DNA of 32,793 nucleotides from Novosphingobium chloroacetimidivorans (lineage in GTDB: Bacteria > Pseudomonadota > Alphaproteobacteria > Sphingomonadales > Sphingomonadaceae), in the NCBI RefSeq assembly GCF_014204535.1, contig NZ_JACHLR010000027.1, forward strand, positions 1 through 32,793. Reading direction: 5' to 3'. The position numbers and the translations under genes were made by a program. Shown piece by piece: positions 23,643 through 31,293 of the stretch; the first letter of the stretch is position 1; the number at the start of each line of letters is the position of its first letter. The notes beneath the pieces were generated by a model that had not been told where the DNA came from, searched no databases, and saw only the letters and a list, made by a program, of their open reading frames with translations.

Positions 23643-25310
23643 TCAGCTTTCAGCAGTCGCCGATGCCAGCGCGCGGTAGCGGAAGTCGCGGAATCGTACT
23701 TCGCCGGTTCCGGCAGCATAAAGCCCGGGCTTCAAGGCGAGGAAGCCGCCCCTGACATTGTGGTGGTAGCCGGAAACTTCGGTGCCTTTTTCGAAGCGCC
23801 GCCAGGTCTGGCGATCCTGCGAGAGAAACAAGCTGACGATGTGGTTGCGATTGCGCAGGCGCATGAACAGGCGGCGCCCGTAGGCATTCGCAACGCGGCT
23901 ATGTTCGATGCCATATTTGTGAAAAAGCAGCCCCTCGGCATCGACAGACAGCCCGCAATAGAGCCGATCATCGTAGAACAGCAGCAGCCCGCCACGCGCC
24001 GCGGTATCGCAGTCGATCTCGCAATCGAACTCGTAGGCCTGGTCTCCCGCGGTAAACAGCAGCGGCCGCGAGTTGGCCGGCGCTGTCCCGCTGCAGGCAA
24101 GGTGCAGCACGCCATTGCTGCGAGCAAGTCGCGCCGGCTCTTGTTCCGACGGACTGAAGAAATTCCACTGCGAGCCGTATTTGTCGGTCGAGAAATCATC
24201 GGACAACGCCAAGCCATGTGGCCCGAGCTGACCGGCGGCCGGCTTGGGCAGAGGCTGCGAAAGGTCGCCGCCGCCAAACGAAAACCAGCCGTCGTCCGTC
24301 CACCGGACCGGCGCCAGCAAAGTCTGACGGCCGAGCGTGTAGTAGCCGTTTTCATAGCCGTGATACACCGCCCACCAGTCTCCCGCCGGCCCTTCGACCA
24401 GGGTAGCATGTCCACGGGACCACCACTTCTCGCGGGCATCGGCTGTGCGGACGAGCGGGTTGCGGGGATGGTCTTGCCATGGCCCGTCGAGCGAGCGTGA
24501 CCTTGCGGCAATCACCATGTGACCAGTCGGCGGTCCAGCGGTACCCCCGACGGCGAGCACCAGATAGTAATACTCCCCATGCCGGACGACCTTAGGGCCC
24601 TCCGGAGCCGCAGCCTCTACCTCCCAGTCCTCGGGGTATTTCCAGTGATCGTAGACGTGTTCGGGCGGGCCGACGCGCGAAAGGCCGTCAGCTGCGAGCC
24701 GCACCCTGTCGCCGCCTGAGAGAAACAGCCAGCGCGAGCCGTCATCGCCCACCGCATGCCCGGGATCGATGTGGTCCGGCCAATCGAGATCGACGGGATC
24801 CGACCAAGGCCCTTCGATCTTGTCCGCCCAGATCACCCAGCTTGTAGTGCGGGTGCCGGGGACCTTGGTTTCCCGTGTGGAGACGTAGATGAAGTAGCGG
24901 TCGCCGTGCCGGCACAGTTCGGGAGCCCAAACCGACCCGATATTCGCGTGCAAGACGCTGGCCAGGAGACGCCAGTTCACCAGATCGCGCGAATGCCAGA
25001 TCGCGAGACCGGGGTATGCCTCAAACGTCGAAAAGGTCATGTAGTAGTCGCGGCCGTCCTTCAGGATCGAGGGGTCGGGATGGTCGCCGGCCATGATGGG
25101 ATTCAGGAAGGTTGCGCCAAGGTCGGCCTTGCGCTGTCCTTCGATGCCGGCGTTCCAGCCGCCGGACGATGCCGCCCCAGGATTGGCTATCGTCTGCGCG
25201 CGACCGTCGCCCGCGCCGATAAGAAGGCCCGCGCCCGCCGAGCCGCCCAACGCGAGGAGTTCCCGTCGCGTGGCCTCGACGCCGTGAGGTCTGCCGGGCT
25301 TGCTTGCCAT
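23643..25310 (-). CDS. Glycoside hydrolase family 43, Tat-exported
   Basis: 555-residue GH43 enzyme (beta-xylosidase/arabinofuranosidase type). The start at 25310 follows AGGAGAG. A Tat signal TRRELLALGGSAGAGLLIGA (15-34) directs it to the periplasm. The five-bladed propeller domain begins at FLNPIMAGDHPDPSI. The expected catalytic triad is the base D79 (HPD), D182 (IDPGH) and acid E237 (PEGPK). The C-terminal beta-sandwich (from about 365, LSDDFSTDKYGSQWNFFSP) is of the kind that closes the active site in xylosidases. It is divergent from a closely similar paralogue at 25459, with a palindromic LacI-type operator between them. It probably trims xylose or arabinose from oligosaccharides delivered by a TonB receptor. 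Confidence 0.93.
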   Translation of the reverse strand: MASKPGRPHGVEATRRELLALGGSAGAGLLIGAGDGRAQTIANPGAASSGGWNAGIEGQRKADLGATFLNPIMAGDHPDPSILKDGRDYYMTFSTFEAYPGLAIWHSRDLVNWRLLASVLHANIGSVWAPELCRHGDRYFIYVSTRETKVPGTRTTSWVIWADKIEGPWSDPVDLDWPDHIDPGHAVGDDGSRWLFLSGGDRVRLAADGLSRVGPPEHVYDHWKYPEDWEVEAAAPEGPKVVRHGEYYYLVLAVGGTAGPPTGHMVIAARSRSLDGPWQDHPRNPLVRTADAREKWWSRGHATLVEGPAGDWWAVYHGYENGYYTLGRQTLLAPVRWTDDGWFSFGGGDLSQPLPKPAAGQLGPHGLALSDDFSTDKYGSQWNFFSPSEQEPARLARSNGVLHLACSGTAPANSRPLLFTAGDQAYEFDCEIDCDTAARGGLLLFYDDRLYCGLSVDAEGLLFHKYGIEHSRVANAYGRRLFMRLRNRNHIVSLFLSQDRQTWRRFEKGTEVSGYHHNVRGGFLALKPGLYAAGTGEVRFRDFRYRALASATAES

Positions 25311-25387
25311 CGTTCTCTCCTGTCGCTGCGCCAGTTGTCTTGTTCAGACATACGCCGCTTGTGCCCGCCACGATTGCATTGCCGTCT

Positions 25388-25401
25388 TGGTAGCGCTACC
25401 A
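25388..25401. promoter_or_regulatory. LacI/XylR-type operator, site A (between GH43 genes)
   Basis: TGGTAGCGCTACCA is a perfect 14-base palindrome, 16 bases with the flanking T and A (25387-25402). Its centre AGCGCT matches the common LacI-family core, and it closely resembles sites at 28634 and 29802. It lies 77 bases from one GH43 start and 57 from the other, so one site can control both divergent promoters. Confidence 0.8.
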
Positions 25402-25458
25402 ATTTCTCAAAGGCATGCCGGGGCCGATCCAGGTTCGGCAGGGATCGGGAGAGAGCAA

Positions 25459-27120
25459 ATGTCCGACTTGAAGACCACTCGCCGTGACGTGTTCCTCGCC
25501 GGAGCGACCGTGGCCGTCGGCGCGGCTTTGCCTGGCGAGCTGGCACTCGCCAAGACTGCCTCTGCCGCGGTGGGCCGCAAAGTCGGACTTGGCCCCTGGG
25601 CACGCGGAATCGATGGGCAGCGCAACGGCGATCTTGGCAACGGCAAGTTCCTGAACCCGGTGTTGGCCGGCGACCATCCCGACCCCAGCATCCTGCGCGA
25701 CGGCGATCGGTACTACAAAGTGTCGTCGTCGTTCGACTATTACCCAGGCCTGGTCGTCTGGCAGTCCAGCGACCTCGTCAACTGGACGCCTATGGGGCCG
25801 GCGCTGCGCAAGCCGGTAGGCTCGGTCTACGCGCCCGATCTCGTCAAGCACGATGGGCGCTATTTCATCTATTTCCCAGCCATCAACCGTCCGGGCGCGG
25901 CGGCCGCCCCGCCCCCCGGTCCGCCGCGCCCACCGATTGAGACTTACGTCGTTCATGCCGATCAGATCACAGGGCCGTGGAGCGACCCTGTTGCCATGAA
26001 GATCGGCGAAGGCATCGATCCCGGGCACGCTGTCGGCGAGGACGGCAAGCGGTACCTGTTCCTGGGCGGCGGACAGCGCGTTCCGATCAGCGACGATGGC
26101 CTGTCACGCACTGGCAAGGCAGAGAAAGTCTACGAGGGCTGGCAATATCCGGCCGATTGGGTGGTCGAGGGGTTCGAGGCCGAAGGCCCCAAGATGCTCC
26201 GCAAGGACGGTTGGTACTACATGGTATCGGCGGAGGGCGGTACGGCGGGTCCGCCGACCGGCCACATGGTGGTCGTGGCGCGCTCCCGCTCGATCCACGG
26301 GCCGTGGGAGAACTCGCCCCACAATCCGCTCGTCAGGACCTGGGACGTGCGGGAACCGTGGTGGTCGAAGGGCCACGCGACCTTTGTCGAAGACAAGGCC
26401 GGGAAGTGGTGGATGGTCTACCACGGCTACGAAAACGGCTTTCGCACGCTCGGCCGCCAGATGCTGCTCGAACCGCTCGAATGGGGGGCCGATGGCTGGC
26501 CTCGCGCATCACGAAACGATCTTTCCGCCCCCTTCCGGGCGCCCGCCGCGACGTTCAACGGACCGCACGGTGCGAGACGCTCCGGTGCATTCACAGACGG
26601 CGATTTCGGGCCGCGGCTACAGTTTTTCGGCCCCGGCGGGGATTATGCCGCCCGGGCGGAAGTGCGCACCGGCGCCCTGATCCTGAAGGGACAGGGCCGG
26701 GCTCCGGGCGATTCTTCCCCGCTGGCGATGAATGTCGGAGACCGGCGGTACGAGGTCACGGTCGAAATGGAACTGGAAGGCCAGACGCAGGGCGGATTGG
26801 TCCTGTTCTACAATCCGCGGTTCTATTGCGGGCTCGGCGCCGATGAGAAGCGCTTTACGGCCTACAAGCATGGCGCTGGCACGTTCCGATCAGCGGGCGC
26901 TTCGCCGGGGCGTCGCTTCTTCTTGCGGGTGGTCAACGACGAGAACGTGGCGAGTTTCTTCTCGAGCCCGGACGGTGCGAACTGGACGCTGGTCCGATCG
27001 TTCGAGGTGGCTGGATACAATCACAACGTCGCCGACGGCTTCCTGAGCTTGCGACCGGCGCTGTTTGTCACCGGCTCGGGCCAAGCGACGTTCCGCTCCT
27101 TGAACTATCAGGCGCTCTAG
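25459..27120 (+). CDS. Glycoside hydrolase family 43, Tat-exported paralogue
   Basis: 553-residue GH43 enzyme. The start at 25459 follows GGGAGAGAG. A Tat signal TTRRDVFLAGATVAVGAALP (6-25) precedes the propeller. The catalytic triad is read as D75 (GDHPD), D187 (IDPGH) and E242 (AEGPK). It differs from its divergent neighbour by a proline/alanine-rich insertion GAAAAPPPGPPRPP (about 146-159) in a loop near the substrate side. It also lacks a close match over the start of the C-terminal sandwich. The two proteins share long identical stretches (for example GGTAGPPTGHMV and VYHGYENG), so they arose by inverted duplication. Loop and C-domain differences suggest complementary specificities. It ends just before a bidirectional terminator. 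Confidence 0.93.
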   Translation: MSDLKTTRRDVFLAGATVAVGAALPGELALAKTASAAVGRKVGLGPWARGIDGQRNGDLGNGKFLNPVLAGDHPDPSILRDGDRYYKVSSSFDYYPGLVVWQSSDLVNWTPMGPALRKPVGSVYAPDLVKHDGRYFIYFPAINRPGAAAAPPPGPPRPPIETYVVHADQITGPWSDPVAMKIGEGIDPGHAVGEDGKRYLFLGGGQRVPISDDGLSRTGKAEKVYEGWQYPADWVVEGFEAEGPKMLRKDGWYYMVSAEGGTAGPPTGHMVVVARSRSIHGPWENSPHNPLVRTWDVREPWWSKGHATFVEDKAGKWWMVYHGYENGFRTLGRQMLLEPLEWGADGWPRASRNDLSAPFRAPAATFNGPHGARRSGAFTDGDFGPRLQFFGPGGDYAARAEVRTGALILKGQGRAPGDSSPLAMNVGDRRYEVTVEMELEGQTQGGLVLFYNPRFYCGLGADEKRFTAYKHGAGTFRSAGASPGRRFFLRVVNDENVASFFSSPDGANWTLVRSFEVAGYNHNVADGFLSLRPALFVTGSGQATFRSLNYQAL

Positions 27121-27136
27121 CCGCCTCAGATCGACG

Positions 27137-27180
27137 AAAGCTTCTGGGAGCGTGGACTCGTCCACGCTCCCAGAAGCTTT
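27137..27180. terminator. Perfect 20-base stem, bidirectional terminator
   Basis: 27137-27156 and 27161-27180 are exact reverse complements around a CTCG tetraloop. The arms begin AAAGCTTC and end GAAGCTTT, so an A/T tail lies at the stem base on both strands. It lies between the convergent GH43 gene (stop 27120) and MFS transporter gene (stop 27196), spacing 16 and 15 bases. Confidence 0.9.
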
Positions 27181-27195
27181 GTGTGTCGATAGACA

Positions 27196-28596
27196 TCAGC
27201 CTTGCATCGCCTCGAGTTCCACGCCTTTGGTTTCGCGCACGAAGGCACGGACAAAAAAGAACGAGACCACTGCTGACAGGGTGTACGCGGCATAGGTGCC
27301 CGGCAGTCCCACGTTCTTGGCAAGCCAAGGGAAGCTAGAACTGACGGCGAAGTTGGCAAGCCACTGGGCGGCGCCGGCGATCGCCAACGCCGATCCGCGC
27401 ATCTGGTTCGGGAACATCTCGCCCAGCATGACCCACATGACCGGGCCCCAACTGAGATTGAAGAACACGACATAAAGGTTGGCGGCGATCAGCGCGATGG
27501 TTCCGACATGCGCCGGGAGGGCGAGCTTGCCATCGACGAATGCGCCTTGGGCAAAGCACCAGGCAAGCATTCCGAGCGTCACGGCCATCCCCAGCGAGCC
27601 GATCAACAGCAGAGGACGCCGGCCGATCCGATCGACCAGTGCAATCGACATCAGGCACGCGGCGATGGAGACGACACCCGAAAGAATGTTGATCTTGAGA
27701 GCGTCTGCCTCGCTGAAACCCACCGCCTGCCACAGAACCGCGCCGTAATAGAACACGATGTTGATGCCGACCAGTTGTTGGAAAACGGCGAGGCCGATGC
27801 CGACCCAGACAATCGGCCGCCAGCCTCCGCCGGGTTTGCGGATGTCGGCCAGGCTGGGTGCGTGATCGGATTTCAACGACGCGGCGATTTCGGCAAGCTT
27901 CGGCTTGGCCGCTGTCGCGCCGAACAATCGCGCGAGTACGGACTCAGCTTCCACTAGTCGCCCTTTGGCCACCAGAAAGCGGGGGCTTTCCGGGATCAGC
28001 AGCAGCGTCACCAGAAACAGAAAGGCGGGGCCAGCCTGCACCCAGAACATCCAGCGCCAGGCTGGAAAGCCGCCCCAGAAGATCCCGAGCGACGAGCCCG
28101 CCGCGTTGGCGAGGTAATAATTCGCCAGGAATGCGCCGGTCAGGCCCGAAATGATCATCACCTGCTGCGCGCTGGACAGGCGGCCGCGAATATGAGCAGG
28201 GGTCACTTCGCTGATGTAGGCGGGCGACAAGACGCTGGCTGCGCCCACCGCGGCACCGGCAACGAACCGCGCGATGGCCAGGATGAGAGCCGATGGCGCG
28301 GCCCCTGACGCAAGTGCGCTCAGGATAAACATCGCCGCGGCGAGCATCATCACCGTGCGCCTCCCGAGAATGTCCGAGAAGCGACCGGCCATGAACGCGC
28401 CGAGCGCGCAGCCGGGTAACAGCGCACTGACGGTAAGGCCCAGCTGCGTTTCATTGAGGCCGAAGGCGTGCTTTAGGCCCTCCTGAGTGCCGTTGATCGC
28501 CCCTGAATCGTAGCCGAACATGAAGCCGCCGATCGTCGCGACGGCCACGATCAGCCCGATGAAGCCGAGGTTCGCCCGTTGTTCGCCAGCCTGCAT
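27196..28596 (-). CDS. Sugar-porter MFS transporter (XylE-like)
   Basis: 466-residue sugar:proton symporter of the MFS sugar-porter family. The start at 28596 follows GGAGGGG. Signature motifs are GGFMFGYDSGAINGTQ in helix 1, GRFSDILGRR between helices 2 and 3, PESPRFLVAKGR after helix 6, FQQLVGINIVFYYGAVLW in helix 7 (the QQxxGxNxxxYY sugar site), DRIGRRPLL, and VRETKGVELE at the end. Twelve helices are predicted. A LacI-type operator lies 37 bases upstream, and the repressor gene precedes it on the same strand. With xylAB adjacent, D-xylose is the most likely substrate; glucose or arabinose transport cannot be excluded. Confidence 0.93.
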   Translation of the reverse strand: MQAGEQRANLGFIGLIVAVATIGGFMFGYDSGAINGTQEGLKHAFGLNETQLGLTVSALLPGCALGAFMAGRFSDILGRRTVMMLAAAMFILSALASGAAPSALILAIARFVAGAAVGAASVLSPAYISEVTPAHIRGRLSSAQQVMIISGLTGAFLANYYLANAAGSSLGIFWGGFPAWRWMFWVQAGPAFLFLVTLLLIPESPRFLVAKGRLVEAESVLARLFGATAAKPKLAEIAASLKSDHAPSLADIRKPGGGWRPIVWVGIGLAVFQQLVGINIVFYYGAVLWQAVGFSEADALKINILSGVVSIAACLMSIALVDRIGRRPLLLIGSLGMAVTLGMLAWCFAQGAFVDGKLALPAHVGTIALIAANLYVVFFNLSWGPVMWVMLGEMFPNQMRGSALAIAGAAQWLANFAVSSSFPWLAKNVGLPGTYAAYTLSAVVSFFFVRAFVRETKGVELEAMQG

Positions 28597-28633
28597 GCTC
28601 TTACCCCTCCCGGCGCCATCGTCGCTGCGCGCC

Positions 28634-28647
28634 TGTGAGCGCTACCA
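28634..28647. promoter_or_regulatory. LacI/XylR-type operator, site C (transporter promoter)
   Basis: On the minus strand this reads TGGTAGCGCTCACA, with CGA before it. CGATGGTAGCGCT is identical over 12 of its 13 bases to the xylB site, which reads GCGATGGTAGCGCT. It lies between the repressor stop (28669) and the transporter start (28596), implying that the transporter has its own regulated promoter. Confidence 0.75.
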
Positions 28648-28668
28648 TCGCTATCGCCGCAACAAACG

Positions 28669-29736
28669 TCAAGCTGCCGAAAGCGGACCTGCGTGCGAGC
28701 CCCGTAGGATCAGTTCGAAGTCCAACTGGATGTGATGCAGGGGCGCCGGCAGCCCGGCATGGCGCCTCTTTATGGCATCGACGAGCAAGCGGACGGCTTG
28801 TCGAGCCATCTCCGCGATCGGTTGTCGGATCGTGGTCAGCTCGGGCCAGATCGTCGTCGCCATCGTCGTGTCGTCATATCCGCAAACCGTCAGGTCTCGC
28901 GGGATCTCGAGGCCGAGCCGGTGCGCGACGGACACCGCCGCCGCAGCCATATCGTCGTTGCTGGCAAAAATGGCCGTCGGCCGCGGGGTGAGCGAAAGTA
29001 GCTGCTCGGCAGCAGCAAGCCCCGACCGGTATGTAAAGTCACCGGCGACGATCAGCGTGGGATCCACCGGAAGCCCGAGTTCGCGGATCGCCTGTTCATA
29101 GCCCCTGAGCCGCATCGCGCTGCTGGCCTGGTTGGCATCGCCCGTAATCAGGGCGATCCGGCGATGGCCCAGCGCTTCCAGGCGGCGGACCATCGCACAG
29201 GCAGCCGCCTCGTCGTCGATCGTGACGGCATGGGCCAGCGCGGCGGGCGAGCCCGAGGCGATTTGCACAAGGGCCAAGCCGGCAGCCTGCAGCGCGTCCA
29301 AGAGCGACGTATCCTCGCAAAGCGGCGGCGGCAGGACGACGGCGTCGATCCGGTGGCGAACCAACCTTGCCACCAATGGGGCGACGCTCTCGGAGGCGAG
29401 GTAGGGTTCGACCGTAAGCTCGGCATTCTGTGCCGCAGCTTCGGCCAGGACGCCGACGAGCAACTCGCTCAGGTACGCCGCACTCGGGTTGGAAAACAGG
29501 AGAGCAATCCGGCATTGGGCGGCGCCGGCCAAGCTACGCGCGGCAAGGTTGGGAACGTAGCCGAGCTGTTCGACCGCGGCGCGCACCTTCGTTCGTGTCG
29601 CCTCCAGCACGTTCGGCTCGGCATTGATGACGCGCGATACCGTCATCAGCGATACGCCAGCCGCGCGCGCGACATCCGCCACGGTCGGCGCGCTTTGCGT
29701 CCGGCGTTTGCGTCGAGGTGCTTGGCCGCTGGTCAT
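28669..29736 (-). CDS. LacI-family repressor, probable xylose regulator
   Basis: 355-residue LacI/GalR-type regulator. The N-terminal helix-turn-helix is PTVADVARAAGVSLMTVSRVIN (about 18-39), and the hinge helix region is NLAARSLAGA. The effector domain is of the periplasmic-binding type, with ASNDDMAAAAVSVAHRLGL and CGYDDTTMATTIWPELTTIR in the usual places. It lies at the centre of the xylose genes, divergent from xylB and upstream of the transporter. Three AGCGCT-centred palindromes in the promoters of xylB, the transporter and the GH43 pair are its expected operators. Caulobacter XylR is a LacI-type repressor of xylose genes with a similar operator, so D-xylose or a derivative is the likely inducer. 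The effector is inferred. Confidence 0.92.
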   Translation of the reverse strand: MTSGQAPRRKRRTQSAPTVADVARAAGVSLMTVSRVINAEPNVLEATRTKVRAAVEQLGYVPNLAARSLAGAAQCRIALLFSNPSAAYLSELLVGVLAEAAAQNAELTVEPYLASESVAPLVARLVRHRIDAVVLPPPLCEDTSLLDALQAAGLALVQIASGSPAALAHAVTIDDEAAACAMVRRLEALGHRRIALITGDANQASSAMRLRGYEQAIRELGLPVDPTLIVAGDFTYRSGLAAAEQLLSLTPRPTAIFASNDDMAAAAVSVAHRLGLEIPRDLTVCGYDDTTMATTIWPELTTIRQPIAEMARQAVRLLVDAIKRRHAGLPAPLHHIQLDFELILRGSHAGPLSAA

Positions 29737-29752
29737 CGTCCCTGCCTATAAT
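29722..29752 (+). promoter_or_regulatory. Probable xylB promoter
   Basis: A perfect -10 hexamer TATAAT (29747-29752) with a -35-like TTGGCC (29722-29727) 19 bases upstream. Transcription would start near 29760, upstream of operator site B, so a bound repressor would block elongation or promoter escape. The -35 overlaps the beginning of the divergent repressor gene. Confidence 0.5.
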
Positions 29753-29801
29753 CGCCGCGGCAGGGCGGCAAGCGGCATCAAGCGACTTGCGCCCCAAGCG
29801 A

Positions 29802-29815
29802 TGGTAGCGCTAACT
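29802..29815. promoter_or_regulatory. LacI/XylR-type operator, site B (xylB promoter)
   Basis: TGGTAGCGCTAACT, half-perfect to the palindrome at 25388. It ends 24 bases before the xylB ATG and lies 65 bases upstream of the divergent repressor gene start. This suggests control of xylAB and possible autoregulation. Confidence 0.75.
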
Positions 29816-29839
29816 CCGGCGGTGGAGAGCGATTCTGAA

Positions 29840-31282
29840 ATGTATCTCGGCATTGATGTCGGCACCTCGGGTGTAAAAGCAATCGTCATAGACGCGGACG
29901 GCGTCCTGCGCGCGCAGCACAGTTCGCCGCTTGTCGTGTCGCGGCCCCATCCCCTGTCGTCTGAGCAGGATCCCTCCGACTGGTGGGCCGCCACCGAAAT
30001 GGCGGTGCTGGGCCTTGCGCCCCAGATCCGCGCCGCGATTGCCGGGATCGGATTGGCGGGGCAGATGCATGGGGCGACCCTTCTAGGCGAAGACGGTCGC
30101 CCTCTGCGACCGGCGATCCTGTGGAACGATGGCCGCAGCTTTGCCGAATGTGCCGAATTGGAAGCGATCGAGCGCTCTTCGCGCGAGATCACCGGCAATC
30201 TCATCATGCCAGGGTTTACCGCACCCAAGTTGATGTGGGTGCGGCACAACGAGCCTGACGTGTTCGCCGGGGTCCAAAAGGTCCTGTTGCCCAAAGACTT
30301 CATTCGCCTTTGCATGACCGGTGACATGGCCACCGATATGTCCGATGCCGCGGGGACGATGTGGCTCGATGTCGGAGCGCGCGATTGGAGCGACGCCATG
30401 CTCGCCGCGAGCGGGCTGGTGCGCGCCCAGATGCCGCGGCTGTTCGAGGGTAACCAGATCACCGGCCAGCTTCGTGCCGACGTCGCCGCGCGCTGGGGCA
30501 TGGGACGGGTTCCCGTCGCCGCGGGCGCCAGCGACAACGCTGCGGGCGCAGTTGGCGTGGGGGTCGTCCGCGACGGCGATGCCTTGCTGTCGCTCGGCAC
30601 TTCGGGGGTGATTTTCGTCGCCACGAGCGACTTCCGCCCGAACCCCGCTCGTGCCGTCCACGCCTTCTGCCACTGTCTCCCGGGCATGTGGCACCAGATG
30701 AGCGTCCACCTCTCGGCCGCCAGTTGTGTCGACTGGGCTGCGAATCTTCTCGGCCTGGCCGGTCCCGCGGCGCTGTTCGACTTGGCCGAGGCCACCGGCG
30801 CGGGGACAGGCGGCGAGCTGTTCCTCCCGTATCTGTCGGGCGAACGAACACCGCACAACGATGCCCATGTCCGGGGCACCTTCCTCGGCCTCGACAATGC
30901 CACCGATGCCGGGCGCGTGGCCGTCAGCGTGCTCGAAGGCGTGGCGTTCGCCCATGCCGACGGACTCGACGTGCTGCGCGAGGCAGGCACCGCCGTCGAA
31001 CGCCTCTCGGTCATTGGCGGGGGTAGCCGTTCACGCTTCTGGGGCACGATCCTCGCCTCGGTCCTGGGCGTGCCGCTCGACTATCTCGACGGCGGGGAAG
31101 TCGGCCCCGCGCTGGGGGCCGCGCGCTTGGCGCAGATGGCCGTCACCGGCGCTTCGGCCGCCGAGGTGTGCGTTCGCCCGCCCGTCAGCCATGTGATTGA
31201 ACCCGATGTCGCGCTGGCCCAGCGCCTCGCACCCAAGCTTGCCAAGTTTCGCGCGGCTTATGCCGCGATCCGCGACCTTTGA
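29840..31282 (+). CDS. xylB: Xylulokinase
   Basis: 480-residue FGGY-family kinase that phosphorylates D-xylulose to xylulose-5-phosphate with ATP, feeding the pentose phosphate pathway. The start at 29840 gives MYLGIDVGTSGVKAIVID, the phosphate-binding N-terminus. QMHG (75-78) and LWNDGR (95-100) are substrate-contact motifs typical of XylB, and the catalytic Asp232 is in GASDNAAGA. VIGGGSRSRFW in the C-terminal domain binds nucleotide. Length matches E. coli XylB (484). It is followed 11 bases later by xylose isomerase, forming a xylBA operon under operator site B. A longer reading upstream of 29840 would run through the operator and is rejected. Confidence 0.96.
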   Translation: MYLGIDVGTSGVKAIVIDADGVLRAQHSSPLVVSRPHPLSSEQDPSDWWAATEMAVLGLAPQIRAAIAGIGLAGQMHGATLLGEDGRPLRPAILWNDGRSFAECAELEAIERSSREITGNLIMPGFTAPKLMWVRHNEPDVFAGVQKVLLPKDFIRLCMTGDMATDMSDAAGTMWLDVGARDWSDAMLAASGLVRAQMPRLFEGNQITGQLRADVAARWGMGRVPVAAGASDNAAGAVGVGVVRDGDALLSLGTSGVIFVATSDFRPNPARAVHAFCHCLPGMWHQMSVHLSAASCVDWAANLLGLAGPAALFDLAEATGAGTGGELFLPYLSGERTPHNDAHVRGTFLGLDNATDAGRVAVSVLEGVAFAHADGLDVLREAGTAVERLSVIGGGSRSRFWGTILASVLGVPLDYLDGGEVGPALGAARLAQMAVTGASAAEVCVRPPVSHVIEPDVALAQRLAPKLAKFRAAYAAIRDL

Positions 31283-31293
31283 AAGGAAGAGCC

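Noticed and set aside
29746..31047. Long open frame on the minus strand opposite xylB
   Set aside because: Overlaps the operator and xylB fully and resembles no protein family (Ser/Pro/Thr-rich shadow).
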